A stretch of DNA of 64,000 nucleotides from an uncultured Sphingomonadaceae bacterium (GCA_947493195.1 CANLQG010000005.1:248001-312000), one strand, 5' to 3'; counted from the first letter of the stretch, positions 40,153 to 53,990 are shown. Notes: generated by a model from the sequence alone, not told the origin. Numbers and translations: made by a program.

Positions 40153-40620
40153 CTACTTGAACTCGATCTTGTCGATCAGGTAGAACTTTTCTCCGCTGGG
40201 CACGGTCACTTCCACCTCGTCGCCCACGCTTTTTCCGATGATGGCGCGTGCGAGCGGGCTTTCGTAGGATACGCGGCCACGCTTGGCATCGCTCTCTGCC
40301 TGGCCCACGATCTGGTATGTCAATGGTTTGTCATCCTCGTCAAGCAGGGTGACCGTGGCGCCGAACACCACCTTGTCACCCGACAGCGTGGCGGGATCGA
40401 TAATCTGGGCGCGGCTGGTCTTGTCCTCGAGATCGGCAATCTGCGCTTCGACCTGGCCCTGGCGTTCTTTCGCCGCGTGATATTCGGCGTTTTCCGAAAG
40501 GTCGCCATGCGCGCGCGCTTCCTCGATCGCGTCAACGATCCGGGGGCGCTCCTCGCGCAATGCCTTCAGGTCTGCGGTCAGCTTTTCGTAGCCTTCCGCC
40601 AGCATCGGCACTTTCTGCAT
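40153..40620 (-). CDS. greA: Transcription elongation factor GreA
   Basis: A 155-residue factor that stimulates transcript cleavage in backtracked RNA polymerase. The N-terminal coiled coil carries the catalytic acidic tip ([21 protein letters not shown]), and the C-terminal FKBP-like domain has the typical [16 protein letters not shown]. The start [14 protein letters not shown] is the usual one. It is downstream of carB on the same strand with a 114-bp gap. Confidence 0.96.
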   Translation of the reverse strand: MQKVPMLAEGYEKLTADLKALREERPRIVDAIEEARAHGDLSENAEYHAAKERQGQVEAQIADLEDKTSRAQIIDPATLSGDKVVFGATVTLLDEDDKPLTYQIVGQAESDAKRGRVSYESPLARAIIGKSVGDEVEVTVPSGEKFYLIDKIEFK

Positions 40621-40734
40621 CGTATTCCCTGCTTTCTACATCTTGCCGTTGGGGCGCTCCCGTCAAAACGGCCCTGCCCCGCCCTTGCCGGGCGGCTGCA
40701 AAGGCCGGAATGGGGGAGAACGAGTGTCTAGTCG

Positions 40735-44057
<3,323 letters not shown>

Positions 44058-44058
<1 letters not shown>

Positions 44059-44285
44059 TAGAAGTGCTTGCCACCTTCGCTTACAAGTTGATCAAACGCC
44101 GATTTCGAGAGGCGCAGGCTTTGGGAAACTTTCCCAGGAATAGCTCGTGTTTTCGAGCCATAAGTATCGATTTGAATAAACTTCTCGCCAGTCTCGTCCT
44201 CAACCAAGCTAATCGTAGCGTCGACTTCGGAATGCTTAGAGTTGCGATCCAAGTCCTTGTGTTCAAATTCTCGAACTACAGCCAT
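44058..44285 (-). CDS. Low-G+C 75-residue protein inserted between carA and carB
   Basis: A 75-residue acidic/basic protein beginning [20 protein letters not shown], with [11 protein letters not shown] and a C-terminal helix. The start has an AGGAGA site upstream, and the stop overlaps carB by one base, so it is a coupled gene in the operon. Its 228 bp contain about 106 G or C (46 percent) by hand count, against roughly 68 percent in a neighbouring 60-bp block of carA. That points to recent acquisition. I do not recognise the function. Confidence 0.75.
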
Positions 44286-44295
44286 TCCATGTCTC

Positions 44296-45486
44296 CTAGC
44301 CCAACATCCCCACGAACTTCTCGAAGAGGTAGAAGCTGTCCTGCGGCCCCGGTGATGCCTCGGGGTGGTACTGCACCCCGAAGGCCTTCTTGCCGCTGAT
44401 CGCGATGCCGCAGTTGGAGCCGTCGAACAGCGACACGTGCGTCTGCTCCACGCCTTCGGGCAGGGTGTCGCCATCCACCGCGAAGCCGTGGTTCATCGAA
44501 GTGATTTCGACGAGGTCGCGGGTTTCGCCCCAGCTTTCGCCCACGCGCTGAACCGGGTGGTTCGCGCCGCGGTGGCCCTGGTGCATCTTGGCGGTCTTCG
44601 CGCCCGCTGCCAGCGCCAGCATCTGGTGGCCGAGGCAGATGCCGAACAGCGGCATGTCCTTGTCCAGCAGCGCCTTGATAACCGGCACCGCATATTCCCC
44701 CGTCGCCGCCGGATCGCCGGGGCCATTGGAGAGGAACACTCCGTCGGGCTTCAGCACCATGATGTCCTCAAGCGAAGTGCGCGCCGGGACCACCGTGACC
44801 CGTGCGCCAGCTTTCACGAGGTTGCGGAAGATGTTGTCCTTGCTGCCGTAGTCGATGGCGACCACGTGCGGCCTGTTTGCATTTTGGTCGTCGCGATCCG
44901 CCGGTCCATAGCCGTGGCCCAGCCGCCAGTAGCCGCCTTCCCAGTCCTCCTGATGCTCGCGAGAAACGCGCTGGGCGAGGTCCATGCCTTCCAGCCCCGG
45001 CCATTCCTGCGCGCGCTGCAGCAGCGCGTCGATATCGAAATTGCCCTTGGGGTCGTGCGCGATCACCGCGTTGGGCGCCCCCGACAGGCGGATGCGGCGG
45101 GTCAGCGCTCGGGTGTCCACGCCGGCGAGACCGATCTTGCCCATCTTCGCCATCCATTCCACGAACTCGCCTTCGGAGCGGAAGTTGGACTGGCGCGTCA
45201 CTTCCTCGCGCACGATGCAGCCCACCGCGCCCTCGACGCGGCTTTCGAAATCCTCGTCGTTCGTGCCGACGTTGCCGATGTGGGGGAAGGTGAAGGTGAC
45301 GATCTGGGCCGCGTAGCTGGGATCGGTCATGACTTCCTGGTAACCGGTCATCGCGGTGTTGAAGCAGACTTCGCCCACCGCAGCTCCGGTCGCGCCAAAG
45401 CCCTTGCCCCAGACGATGGTGCCATCGGCAAGAACAAGAACACCCGTTGCTCCCTTGGGCGCAGACGAAGAGGCGAGAAAGGCCAT
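44296..45486 (-). CDS. carA: Carbamoyl-phosphate synthase small subunit
   Basis: A 396-residue glutamine amidotransferase subunit. The N-terminal domain contains FNTAMTGYQEVMTDPSYAAQ. The class I GATase domain has GDPAAT, the nucleophile Cys in FGICLGHQ and the His/Glu pair in GVQYHPEASPGP. It passes ammonia to CarB. ATG at 45486 is chosen for its GGGAG site and the normal N-terminus; a longer frame adds 26 residues. A small gene intervenes before carB. Confidence 0.96.
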   Translation of the reverse strand: MAFLASSSAPKGATGVLVLADGTIVWGKGFGATGAAVGEVCFNTAMTGYQEVMTDPSYAAQIVTFTFPHIGNVGTNDEDFESRVEGAVGCIVREEVTRQSNFRSEGEFVEWMAKMGKIGLAGVDTRALTRRIRLSGAPNAVIAHDPKGNFDIDALLQRAQEWPGLEGMDLAQRVSREHQEDWEGGYWRLGHGYGPADRDDQNANRPHVVAIDYGSKDNIFRNLVKAGARVTVVPARTSLEDIMVLKPDGVFLSNGPGDPAATGEYAVPVIKALLDKDMPLFGICLGHQMLALAAGAKTAKMHQGHRGANHPVQRVGESWGETRDLVEITSMNHGFAVDGDTLPEGVEQTHVSLFDGSNCGIAISGKKAFGVQYHPEASPGPQDSFYLFEKFVGMLG

Positions 45487-45639
45487 GGGTGGCTCCCGTT
45501 GAATCAGTGGACCGACGATGTGTGCTAAGTCCCAGCCGCTAAAGGCCAGCCGGTCATGCGTCAAGCGCGAGGCTTGGCTTTATTTTTCCCGGCCCTACAT
45601 GGGGCCTCGAAACTTCCATTCCCTGCACAAGAGAACATC

Positions 45640-46089
45640 ATGATCCGCGATACCATCAAGGCCGAAACCGTCACCGCCATGAAGGCGAAAGACAAGGAAC
45701 GCACCGCCGCGCTGCGCCTGATCTCCGCGAAGATCAAGGACCGCGATATCGAGATGCGCGGCAAGGACGTGCCCGACGACGATGCGATGGTGATCGACGT
45801 GCTGCAAAAGATGGCCAAGCAGCGCCGCGAATCGATCCAGATGTACGAGGATGGCGGTCGCGAGGAGCTGGCAGCCCAGGAAAAGCACGAGCTGGCGGTG
45901 ATCGAGGAATTCCTCCCCCAGCAGATGAGCGAGGCCGAGACCAAGGCCGCGATCGAGCAAATCAAGGCCGAAACCGGAGCGACAAGCATGAAGGACATGG
46001 GCAAGGTTATGGGCGAACTGAAGGCCCGTCATGGCACCCAGCTCGACATGGGCCGGGCCAGCGGCTGGGTGAAGGAATCGCTGAGCTAG
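45640..46089 (+). CDS. GatB/YqeY domain protein
   Basis: A 149-residue helical protein starting MIRDTIKAETVTAMKAKDKER, with the EFLPQQMSEAE hinge and VMGELKARH...VKESL end, typical of YqeY. The fold resembles the tail of GatB, but the role of the free protein is not settled. It is divergent from carA and directly precedes dnaG-rpoD, the common order in this group. Confidence 0.9.
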   Translation: MIRDTIKAETVTAMKAKDKERTAALRLISAKIKDRDIEMRGKDVPDDDAMVIDVLQKMAKQRRESIQMYEDGGREELAAQEKHELAVIEEFLPQQMSEAETKAAIEQIKAETGATSMKDMGKVMGELKARHGTQLDMGRASGWVKESLS

Positions 46090-46143
46090 GGAACTATCCC
46101 CAGCCCCCTCGCGGCGAATCGCCTGCGCGGTTAGGATGCAGGT

Positions 46144-48051
46144 ATGGCGCTTTCCCCCCAATGGCTGGATGAACTCAAAGGCAGGATCACGCTGTCCACG
46201 CTGATCCAGCGGACGGTGAAGTTGCAACGCGCCGGTCGTGAGTGGAAGGCGTGCTGCCCATTCCATACGGAGAACACGCCCAGCTTTTACGTCAACGACC
46301 AGAAGGGTTTCTACCATTGCTTCGGCTGCCAGCAGCACGGCGGCGCAATCGACTGGATGATGGAGCAGCACGGTCTGCCCTTCATGGATGCGGTGAAGGA
46401 ACTGGCCTCCGAAGCCGGAATGGAAGTGCCCGCCCCCGATCCACGCGCCGCGCAGCGGGCGGAGCAGCGCGCGACCCTGCACGACGTAATGGCAGCGGCG
46501 CAGGAATGGTTCGTCAGCCAGCTTGCCTCTCCCGCAGGGCAACAGGCGCGGGCCTATCTGGAGCGCCGGGGGTTCAGCGAACACACGATCCGCCGCTTCG
46601 GCTTTGGTTGGGCGCCGGACGACAAGCAGGCAATCAAGAAGGCGCTGGAGGAGTTCGACGAGCGGCTGCTGATCGAGGCGGGACTGCTGATCGAGGTCGA
46701 GAACAAGGTGCCCTACGCGCGCTTTCGCGGCCGGGTCATGCTGCCGATCCAGGATGCCCGCGAGCGGGTGATCGCGTTCGGCGGGCGTATTTTGCAGGAC
46801 CGGGACGGCGTCGCGAAATATCTCAACAGCCCGGACACGCCGTTGTTCGACAAGGGCCGCACGCTCTACAACCTGCACCGCGCTGCCACCGCTTCCCGCA
46901 AGACTGACCGTGTGATCGTGGCCGAAGGCTACATGGACGTGATCGCCCTCGCCGCTGCTGGTATCGAGGATGCCGTGGCACCGATGGGCACCGCGCTGAC
47001 GGAACAGCAGATCGAACTGCTGTGGCGCATGGCCGATAAGCCGGTGCTGTGCTTCGATGGCGACAAGGCCGGCACCCGCGCCGCGATGCGCGCTGCCGAA
47101 CGCGCCCTGCCCTTGCTTCGCCCCGGCCATTCGCTGCGCGTGGTGCAATTGCCCGCCGGGCTCGACCCGGACGACCTGATCAAGCGCGACGGGTGCAAGG
47201 GCATGGACAGGCTGCTGGAAGAGCCCAAGTCGCTGCTGGACCTTGTGTGGGAGCACGAGCGCGATGCCTCCCCCCTCGCCTCTCCCGAGGACAAGGCCGG
47301 ACTGAAGGCGCGCCTGATCGGACATACAGAAGCTATCCAGCATCCTGATATCCGCTCGCTATATCGTCGCGAGCTGCTGGACCGGTATGGCACCTTTGCC
47401 TACCCGCCCAGGGATTTCCAGAAGCGGGGCGAGTTTCAGAAGGGCGGCTTTCGCAGCAACCGCCCCTTCGACCGCAACGCGCCGCAGCGCACCCCGCCGC
47501 ATGTTACCCAGCGCCTGCGCAGGGCGACAACCGGCGCGTTCCGCGACATGTTGACCTCCGCAGTCCTTAACGGGCTGGCGCGGCATCCGGGCGAGATCCA
47601 CCGTCACGCCGATGCCTTGCTGGGCCTCTCCACAGGTGATGCGAAATTGGCGCAGGCGGTGAATTTTCTGCTCGATCACGCGCAAGAGCTTGAAGCCTCC
47701 GGAAATTCGCCCATATCGGTGAGTGACAGCCTGCCGCCTGCACCGGATAACACCCGTTTCTCCTTCCTGATGGAAGGTTCCGATCCGAACGAGGCGCGCG
47801 AGGATCTGGCCGAAGCCGTTGCCCTATTGGTCGAAAGGCCAGCACTAGAGGCGGCAATTGCAGAGGCCACCCGTCGTTTCGATTCAGATCCAGAGGGTGC
47901 GTTTGCAGAGCAGCAGCGCCTGCGTAAACGAAAGCTGGAAATCGATTCGCGACTCGGGCAAATGGCACGAAAGCGCGCCGCTTCGCAGGCGCTGGAAACA
48001 CAAGATGAGGAGGCCGGGGAACTGCCGGTCACCGAACAGGAAACGGATTAA
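46144..48051 (+). CDS. dnaG: DNA primase
   Basis: A 635-residue primase. The CHC2 zinc finger uses C38, H41, C59 and C62 (CPFH...CFGC). The RNA-polymerase core has the Toprim motifs VAEGYMD and [10 protein letters not shown]-terminal helicase-binding domain (about 460-600) follows. It makes RNA primers for replication. rpoD follows after 8 bp, the last part of the macromolecular synthesis operon (rpsU is not here). Confidence 0.96.
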   Translation: MALSPQWLDELKGRITLSTLIQRTVKLQRAGREWKACCPFHTENTPSFYVNDQKGFYHCFGCQQHGGAIDWMMEQHGLPFMDAVKELASEAGMEVPAPDPRAAQRAEQRATLHDVMAAAQEWFVSQLASPAGQQARAYLERRGFSEHTIRRFGFGWAPDDKQAIKKALEEFDERLLIEAGLLIEVENKVPYARFRGRVMLPIQDARERVIAFGGRILQDRDGVAKYLNSPDTPLFDKGRTLYNLHRAATASRKTDRVIVAEGYMDVIALAAAGIEDAVAPMGTALTEQQIELLWRMADKPVLCFDGDKAGTRAAMRAAERALPLLRPGHSLRVVQLPAGLDPDDLIKRDGCKGMDRLLEEPKSLLDLVWEHERDASPLASPEDKAGLKARLIGHTEAIQHPDIRSLYRRELLDRYGTFAYPPRDFQKRGEFQKGGFRSNRPFDRNAPQRTPPHVTQRLRRATTGAFRDMLTSAVLNGLARHPGEIHRHADALLGLSTGDAKLAQAVNFLLDHAQELEASGNSPISVSDSLPPAPDNTRFSFLMEGSDPNEAREDLAEAVALLVERPALEAAIAEATRRFDSDPEGAFAEQQRLRKRKLEIDSRLGQMARKRAASQALETQDEEAGELPVTEQETD

Positions 48052-48059
48052 CAACTCCT

Positions 48060-50087
48060 ATGGCGTCCAAGGCCAAGAAGAAGCAGAACGACGATGCTCC
48101 GCTGATCGACCTGAACGAGGCGTCGATCAAGAAGATGATCGCGAAGGCAAAGCGCAAGGGCTACATCACCTATGATGAGCTGAACGACGCGCTGCCCAGC
48201 GACCAGATGAGCGCCGATCAGATCGAGGACATCCAGACCGCGCTTTCCGACATGGGCGTGCAGATCGTCGAGAACGCCGAAGAGGCTGATGACGAGGACG
48301 ATGACGACGGTCCGGAGGAAATTGCGCCGACCGGATCGGAATCGCAGGATTCGAACGCCAAGCAGAATGTCCCGGAGAAGAAGAAGTCTACCGCCGGCGA
48401 AGGCCGCACGGACGATCCGGTGCGCATGTACCTGCGCGAAATGGGCGCGGTGGAACTGCTCAGCCGCGAGGGCGAGATCGCCATTGCCAAGCGTATCGAG
48501 GCTGGCCGCGACACCATGATCATGGGGCTGTGCGAAAGCCCGATCACGTTCCACGCCATCATCATGTGGTCCGAAGCGCTCAATTCCGAGGAAATGCAGC
48601 TGCGCGAGATATTGGATCTCGATGCCATGCTGTCGAAAGAGCCTCCCGTCGACAAGATGGAAGAGGGCGAGGACGATGATGACGGCGAGATTTCCGAGGA
48701 AACCACCGGCCCCACCATCCGCGACGATGATGACGATGACGACGACAACAGCGAGGATGGCGAGGACGAGGACGGCGAAGGCTCTTCCCGCAAGCGCGAG
48801 GAGGACGACGAGGAAGACAACACCATGTCCCTCGCCCAGATGGAAGCCGCGCTGAAGCCTGATGCGCTGGAGCGGTTCGCCCGCATCACCGACCTGTTCA
48901 AGAAGTTCGAGAAGCTGCAGGCCGAGCGCGTCGAGGTGCTGGGCCAGGGCGACGAGTTCCCCAAGGCCAAGGAAAACCGCTACGAATCGCTACGCGAGGA
49001 GCTGACTGCAGAGGTCGAGTCAGTGCAGTTCCACGCGACCAAGATCGAATACCTGGTGGACAACCTCTATGCCTTCAACCGTCGCCTGACCGCGCTGGGT
49101 GGCCAGATGCTGCGCCTTGCCGAACGCCACAAGGTGAAGCGGATCGACTTCCTCAACAGCTACGTCGGTAACGAGCTGGACGAGAACTGGCTGGCCGACA
49201 AGTCGAAGAAGGACAAGAAGTGGGCCGCCTTCGCCGAGAAGGAAGCCGACGCGGTTGAGCGTATCCGCGCCGAAATCGCCGACATCGCCAGCCAGACCGG
49301 CATGAGCCTCGATGAATTCCGCCGCATCGTGAACATGGTGCAGAAGGGCGAGCGCGAGGCGCGTATCGCCAAGAAGGAAATGGTCGAGGCGAACCTGCGC
49401 CTGGTGATCTCCATCGCCAAGAAATACACAAACCGCGGCCTGCAATTCCTCGACCTGATCCAGGAAGGCAACATCGGTCTGATGAAGGCGGTCGACAAGT
49501 TCGAATACCGCCGCGGCTACAAGTTCAGCACCTATGCCACATGGTGGATCCGTCAGGCGATCACCCGCTCTATCGCGGACCAGGCGCGAACCATCCGTAT
49601 CCCGGTCCACATGATCGAGACGATCAACAAGCTGGTTCGCACCAGCCGCCAGTTCCTGCACGAGCAGGGCCGCGAACCCACGCCGGAGGAAATGGCAGAG
49701 CGCCTTTCCATGCCGCTGGAAAAGGTGCGCAAGGTGATGAAGATCGCCAAGGAACCGATCAGCCTTGAAACGCCCATCGGCGACGAGGAAGATTCGCACC
49801 TGGGCGATTTCATCGAGGACAAGAACGCCATCATCCCGGTCGATGCCGCGATCCAGGCGAACCTCAAGGAAACGGTCACCCGCGTGCTCGCCTCGCTCAC
49901 CCCGCGTGAAGAACGCGTGCTGCGCATGCGGTTCGGCATCGGTATGAACACCGATCACACGCTGGAAGAAGTCGGCCAGCAGTTCAGCGTGACGCGCGAA
50001 CGTATCCGCCAGATCGAGGCAAAGGCGCTGAGGAAGCTCAAGCACCCGAGCCGCAGCCGCAAGATGCGCTCGTTCCTCGACCAGTAG
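48060..50087 (+). CDS. rpoD: Primary sigma factor RpoD (sigma-70)
   Basis: A 675-residue housekeeping sigma factor. Region 1.1 is at about 15-80 and region 1.2 begins at [12 protein letters not shown] long non-conserved insert (about 195-260) is unusually acidic, including a run of eight Asp. Region 2 holds [20 protein letters not shown] and [10 protein letters not shown]. Region 4 ends with the [23 protein letters not shown]. It directs most transcription. It is co-oriented with dnaG. Confidence 0.97.
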   Translation: MASKAKKKQNDDAPLIDLNEASIKKMIAKAKRKGYITYDELNDALPSDQMSADQIEDIQTALSDMGVQIVENAEEADDEDDDDGPEEIAPTGSESQDSNAKQNVPEKKKSTAGEGRTDDPVRMYLREMGAVELLSREGEIAIAKRIEAGRDTMIMGLCESPITFHAIIMWSEALNSEEMQLREILDLDAMLSKEPPVDKMEEGEDDDDGEISEETTGPTIRDDDDDDDDNSEDGEDEDGEGSSRKREEDDEEDNTMSLAQMEAALKPDALERFARITDLFKKFEKLQAERVEVLGQGDEFPKAKENRYESLREELTAEVESVQFHATKIEYLVDNLYAFNRRLTALGGQMLRLAERHKVKRIDFLNSYVGNELDENWLADKSKKDKKWAAFAEKEADAVERIRAEIADIASQTGMSLDEFRRIVNMVQKGEREARIAKKEMVEANLRLVISIAKKYTNRGLQFLDLIQEGNIGLMKAVDKFEYRRGYKFSTYATWWIRQAITRSIADQARTIRIPVHMIETINKLVRTSRQFLHEQGREPTPEEMAERLSMPLEKVRKVMKIAKEPISLETPIGDEEDSHLGDFIEDKNAIIPVDAAIQANLKETVTRVLASLTPREERVLRMRFGIGMNTDHTLEEVGQQFSVTRERIRQIEAKALRKLKHPSRSRKMRSFLDQ

Positions 50088-50113
50088 ATTCGGCAGTTAC
50101 CGAAGGGATCGCC

Positions 50114-50671
50114 ATGAAGTTCGTTTCTGTTTGTGCCATAGCGGCACTATCCCTTGCCGTGCCCACTTTCGCGCACGCACAGGAGAATCCGGCAGCATCC
50201 ATCAGCTTGGTAGAGCTGCAACTGGCGAGTGAGATCATCGATACCGCCTACCCTCAGGGCAGTCGCGAACCGATGTTCATGGCCGTCAGCGAGCAGATGG
50301 AGCAGCAGGTCATGGCCTCGGTCATGCAGCAGATGGGTGACGTGCCAGCGGGCGCGCGCAAGGTCATCCATGACTGGCAGGCAACGGTGACGGGTCAGCA
50401 GAGGGAAATCCTGCGTCGCCACATACCGGCTATAATGCAAGCATGGGCCGAATCTTATGCCAACATCTTCAGCGAGGCCGAACTGCGTGACATCCTGGCA
50501 TTCGTGCAAACCGACACGGGCAGGACGTTCTTGATGAAATCCACCGACGTCATCAGCGATCCGGCTTTCGCCAGCGCAAACCAGGCCTACATGGACGAGA
50601 CGATGGCCCTGATGCAGGATCGCATGCCCGACCTGATTAGCGGGCTGGTGGAAATCGCCGAGGCGCAGTGA
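50114..50671 (+). CDS. Secreted DUF2059 protein
   Basis: A 185-residue protein with a signal peptide ending near residue 22 (AALSLAVPTFAHA). The mature part is helical, with EMFMAV-type methionine-rich stretches and the ILAFVQTDTGRTFLMKS segment typical of DUF2059. The family is periplasmic and of unknown function. It lies 26 bp after rpoD and 19 bp before the pseudouridine synthase gene. Confidence 0.82.
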   Translation: MKFVSVCAIAALSLAVPTFAHAQENPAASISLVELQLASEIIDTAYPQGSREPMFMAVSEQMEQQVMASVMQQMGDVPAGARKVIHDWQATVTGQQREILRRHIPAIMQAWAESYANIFSEAELRDILAFVQTDTGRTFLMKSTDVISDPAFASANQAYMDETMALMQDRMPDLISGLVEIAEAQ

Positions 50672-50690
50672 GCCGGGCAGGCCGCCGTTA

Positions 50691-51242
50691 ATGTCGCGCC
50701 TGATCCTCTTCAACAAACCGATGAACGTGTTGTCCCAGTTTACCGACCGGGGCAGCCCGACGCAGCGCGCCACCTTGTCGGACTATATCGACATTCCCGG
50801 CGTCTATCCCGCTGGCCGGCTGGACCGCGACAGCGAGGGACTGCTCCTGCTGACCGACGACGGCAAGCTGCAGGCCCGCATCGCGGATCCGAAGTTCAAA
50901 CTGTCCAAGACCTACCTCGTTCAGGTAGAGGGCGTTCCGGACGAGGCTGCCATCCGGCAGCTTTGCTCAGGTGTCGAACTGAAGGACGGGCCGACCCGCC
51001 CTGCCCGCGCCGAGACCATCGCCGATCCGCGGCTTTGGCAACGTGACCCGCCGGTGCGTTTCCGCAAGTCCGTTCCCGATACGTGGCTGCGCCTGACCAT
51101 AAGCGAGGGCCGCAACCGGCAGGTCCGTCGCATGACGGCTGCCGTCGGTCATCCCACGCTCCGACTTGTTCGCTGGAGTATCGGAGAATGGAACCTGTCG
51201 GGTATCGACCCCGGAAAATGGTGCAATGCAGCACACAAGTGA
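50691..51242 (+). CDS. rluE: RluE/RsuA-family rRNA pseudouridine synthase
   Basis: A 183-residue pseudouridine synthase without an S4 domain, as in RluE. It starts SRLILFNKPMNVLSQFT; the catalytic Asp is in the GRLDRDSEGLLLLT motif, and the end EGRNRQVRRMTAAVGHPTLRLVR is diagnostic. RluE acts on U2457 of 23S rRNA in E. coli; the same target is inferred here. Confidence 0.9.
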   Translation: MSRLILFNKPMNVLSQFTDRGSPTQRATLSDYIDIPGVYPAGRLDRDSEGLLLLTDDGKLQARIADPKFKLSKTYLVQVEGVPDEAAIRQLCSGVELKDGPTRPARAETIADPRLWQRDPPVRFRKSVPDTWLRLTISEGRNRQVRRMTAAVGHPTLRLVRWSIGEWNLSGIDPGKWCNAAHK

Positions 51243-51320
51243 TGGACGACGCCTCGAACCCCTGACATAACCCTGCGCCGAGAGAGGAGAGCAATTCCTT
51301 CCATTGCAGGAGCGCTCTTC

Positions 51321-51956
51321 GTGCCAGTTTCCAGTCCCAGGGTTATCGCCATCGTCAGCCAGAAGGGCGGCTCGGGCAAAACCACGCTTGCCCTGCATCT
51401 GGCAACCATTGCTGTGCAGAAGAAGATGCCTGCGTGCGTAATCGATACCGATCCCCAGGCCACCGCTGCAGCGTGGGGAGACTGGCGCGGCGATTTCCTT
51501 CCCGCCGTCGTCACCAGCCCCCCTGCCCGTCTTGCACGGACTATCGCAAACGCAGGCCATGAGGGACTGGAACTGGCAGTGATCGACACCCCGCCCCATG
51601 CCGAGGCCGCCATGCGAGAGGCCATAAAGGCCGCAGATCTCGTACTTATCCCCACCCGGCCGCGTGCGTTCGACCTCCATGCACTGGAAGGCATTGCCGA
51701 CATGGTGACCTTTACCGGAACTCCCGCCTACGTGGTGCTGAACGGCGTGCCTGCCCGCGCCACGAAGATGGTGGGAGAGGCGCAAGAGGCGGCAGACAGG
51801 ATGGGTGTGAAGACCTGCCCCGTCACCTTCGGCGAACGCGCTGACTTCCATCGCTCCTCGTCCAGCGGCGAAGTCGCCAGCGAAATCGACGCTGGGGGCA
51901 AGGCGGCACTGGAGGTGGAAGCCCTTTGGAAATGGGTCAGAAAGACACTCGGCTGA
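51321..51956 (+). CDS. Orphan ParA-family ATPase
   Basis: A 211-residue P-loop ATPase with the deviant Walker A motif KGGSGKTT (residues 15-22), IDTDPQATAAAW and VIDTPPH. There is no N-terminal HTH. No parB and no parS-like repeats are seen beside it, so it is probably not the chromosome-partition ParA; such orphans often position protein complexes. GTG at 51321 with AGGAG eight bases upstream is the likely start. Confidence 0.87.
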   Translation: MPVSSPRVIAIVSQKGGSGKTTLALHLATIAVQKKMPACVIDTDPQATAAAWGDWRGDFLPAVVTSPPARLARTIANAGHEGLELAVIDTPPHAEAAMREAIKAADLVLIPTRPRAFDLHALEGIADMVTFTGTPAYVVLNGVPARATKMVGEAQEAADRMGVKTCPVTFGERADFHRSSSSGEVASEIDAGGKAALEVEALWKWVRKTLG

Positions 51957-52063
51957 ATCGGGCCGAAATTTTTCGGAATTTCCAGCTTCCTGCGGGAACC
52001 ACCTTGGCAACAAGGCGATTGACGAAGTTCGGGGACGAGGCAAATTTTTAGTGAGCAGTACAC

Positions 52064-53500
52064 TTGGCCATTGATTTCAAAGCGCTTCTGGGCCGCTCTC
52101 CCAATCCATATGTTATTCTCGATACGAAGTTTGTCATCCTCTGGATGAACGAAGCTTACCTGCGCACCACGATGCGCTCGCGCGAAGACATCATCGGTCG
52201 CCACATGTTCGATGCCTTTCCCAGCGACCCCGATTCCGAAAGTTTCAGCAAGCTTTACGACTCGCTGCGCCGTGCGCGCGACAGCGGGAAGACCGACGAA
52301 CTGGCCCTGATCCGCTACGATATCGAAAGTCCCGACGGCGGATATGACGTGCGTTACTGGAGCGCCACCCACACACCCGTTTGCGATGACAGGGGCCAGG
52401 TCGAGTACATCCTGCAACACACCGTCGATGTGACCGAACTGCACAACCTGCGGCAAATGCGGAACGAAATGGACGTGGTCCGCCGCGCTGACGCCGTGGA
52501 GGCCCGCAATCAGGATCTGCTGGCCGAATGCCGGCGGATGACCGACATGTTCGATCAGGCGCCCGGTTTCGTGGCGGTGCTGGAAGGCGAGGATCATCGC
52601 TTCCGGATGACGAACGAGGCTTACCTCGATCTGGTCGGCCGCAGCGATATCCTTGGCATGCCGGTGCGCGAAGCCTTGCCCGAAGTCGTAGACCAGGGAT
52701 TCGTCGATATCCTGAACCGGGTTCGCTCGACCGGAGAGTCCTACGTCGGCCACCGCGACAAGGTGCTTCTGGTGAAGGAAGGCGATGAGGCCCCTACCGA
52801 CCGCTTCCTCAACTTCATCTTCCAGCCGATCTTCGACCATGACGATGTCGTGACGGGCATCATCGTGCAGGGTTACGATGTTACCGAGGAAATCGCCTAC
52901 GAACAGCGGCAGCGCCTGCTGATCGACGAATTGAACCACCGGGTGAAGAACACACTGGCCATCGTCCAGGGTCTGGCAGGACAGTCGTTCGGCTCGGTCG
53001 AAGGTTCGCAGAATGCCAGAGCCATCTTCAACGGCAGGTTGCAGGCGCTGGCATCGGCCCACACCCTGCTGACGCAGAGGAGTTGGGGCTCGGCTGAACT
53101 GGTTGAAATCGTCACCGGGTCGGCAGAGGCGACCGCAGGCGACCTGATCGAGCGTTTCGAGATCGCGGGTCCCTTGGTGACCCTGCACCCCCAGACATCC
53201 GTCTCGCTGGCGATGATTATCCATGAACTTTGCACCAACGCCATCAAGTACGGTGCACTTTCGGTGCCGGAAGGCAGGGTGACCGTTACCTGGGATGTAG
53301 AGCACGAAGAAGGTATGGAACACTTGCGGCTTATATGGCGTGAAAGTGGTGGCCCGCACGTAGAGCCGCCATCCCGCAAGGGTTTCGGCACGCGGTTGAT
53401 CACCAGCGGAATGTCGACGGAGTCGGGAGAAGTGAGCATGGATTTCCAGCCGGAAGGTCTCGTGTGCACCATCAAGGCCCACCTGGCGCCTGCCCTGTGA
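52064..53500 (+). CDS. HWE-family histidine kinase with two PAS domains
   Basis: A 478-residue soluble sensor kinase. Two PAS domains (about 8-130 and 160-285) precede an HWE/HisKA_2 catalytic region with phospho-acceptor H292 in LNHRVKN, the N-box MIIHELCTNAIKYGAL and the W425-R-E427 motif that names the family. There is no membrane segment. The first possible start is TTG at 52064, because a stop codon lies four codons upstream. It is coupled to a single-domain receiver by GTGA overlap. The input signal is unknown; no PAS cofactor residues can be assigned safely. Confidence 0.88.
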   Translation: MAIDFKALLGRSPNPYVILDTKFVILWMNEAYLRTTMRSREDIIGRHMFDAFPSDPDSESFSKLYDSLRRARDSGKTDELALIRYDIESPDGGYDVRYWSATHTPVCDDRGQVEYILQHTVDVTELHNLRQMRNEMDVVRRADAVEARNQDLLAECRRMTDMFDQAPGFVAVLEGEDHRFRMTNEAYLDLVGRSDILGMPVREALPEVVDQGFVDILNRVRSTGESYVGHRDKVLLVKEGDEAPTDRFLNFIFQPIFDHDDVVTGIIVQGYDVTEEIAYEQRQRLLIDELNHRVKNTLAIVQGLAGQSFGSVEGSQNARAIFNGRLQALASAHTLLTQRSWGSAELVEIVTGSAEATAGDLIERFEIAGPLVTLHPQTSVSLAMIIHELCTNAIKYGALSVPEGRVTVTWDVEHEEGMEHLRLIWRESGGPHVEPPSRKGFGTRLITSGMSTESGEVSMDFQPEGLVCTIKAHLAPAL

Positions 53501-53859
53501 AAATCGCCGGAAACACCTTTCTGCTTGTGGAGGACGAGCCGATCATCAGCTTCGCATTGGAAGACATGATGATCGACGCTGGTGCGCAGACGCAGTGCGC
53601 ATCCTCCCTGGATGCAGGGCTGGCACTGGCCGATTGCATGGCCTTCGACGGCGCGGTTCTGGACGTGAACCTGCATGGCCGCGAGAGCTATCCCCTGGCG
53701 CGCAAGCTGCTTGGCAAAGGAGCCGCAGTTGTCTTTGCCACCGGCTACGGCGTGGAGCCCCTGCCAGACGACCTGGCGCAGGTGGAAACCGTGGCCAAGC
53801 CATACAACATCGATGCCATCACCGCCGCATTCGAACGCATCGAGAAAGCCGGCAAGTAG
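53497..53859 (+). CDS. Single-domain response regulator receiver
   Basis: A 120-residue receiver with acidic pocket E12-D13, phosphoacceptor D56 (GAVLDVNLHG), Thr in FATGYG and Lys in VAKPYN. It has no output domain. It starts with GTG inside the stop of the HWE kinase gene, so the two form a pair. Receivers of this layout often act by protein binding or as phosphate relays in the alphaproteobacterial stress network. That role is inferred. Confidence 0.85.
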   Translation: MKIAGNTFLLVEDEPIISFALEDMMIDAGAQTQCASSLDAGLALADCMAFDGAVLDVNLHGRESYPLARKLLGKGAAVVFATGYGVEPLPDDLAQVETVAKPYNIDAITAAFERIEKAGK

Positions 53860-53945
53860 CCTGCCATCCTTAGGCGGGCAGCGGCCCCCGCGCAAATTCC
53901 CCCTCCCCGCAGCGATCTTTCGGGGACGAATGCCCGCCGCGGCCC

Positions 53946-53964
53946 CTTTTCGGGTAGCGAAAAG
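53946..53964. repeat. Perfect 7-bp inverted repeat (CTTTTCG/CGAAAAG) before rpiB
   Basis: CTTTTCG-GGTAG-CGAAAAG forms a hairpin 27 bp before the rpiB start in a 131-bp gap. It has the look of a REP-type dispersed element or a leader hairpin. There is no T-run in either direction, so it is not a normal terminator. Confidence 0.4.
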
Positions 53965-53990
53965 TGGCTCCCCCGACTATGTGGGCGCCC

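Noticed and set aside
51321..51956. Chromosome partition locus
   Set aside because: No parB, no parS-like repeats, no gidA/gidB neighbours; the gene is an orphan ParA-type ATPase.
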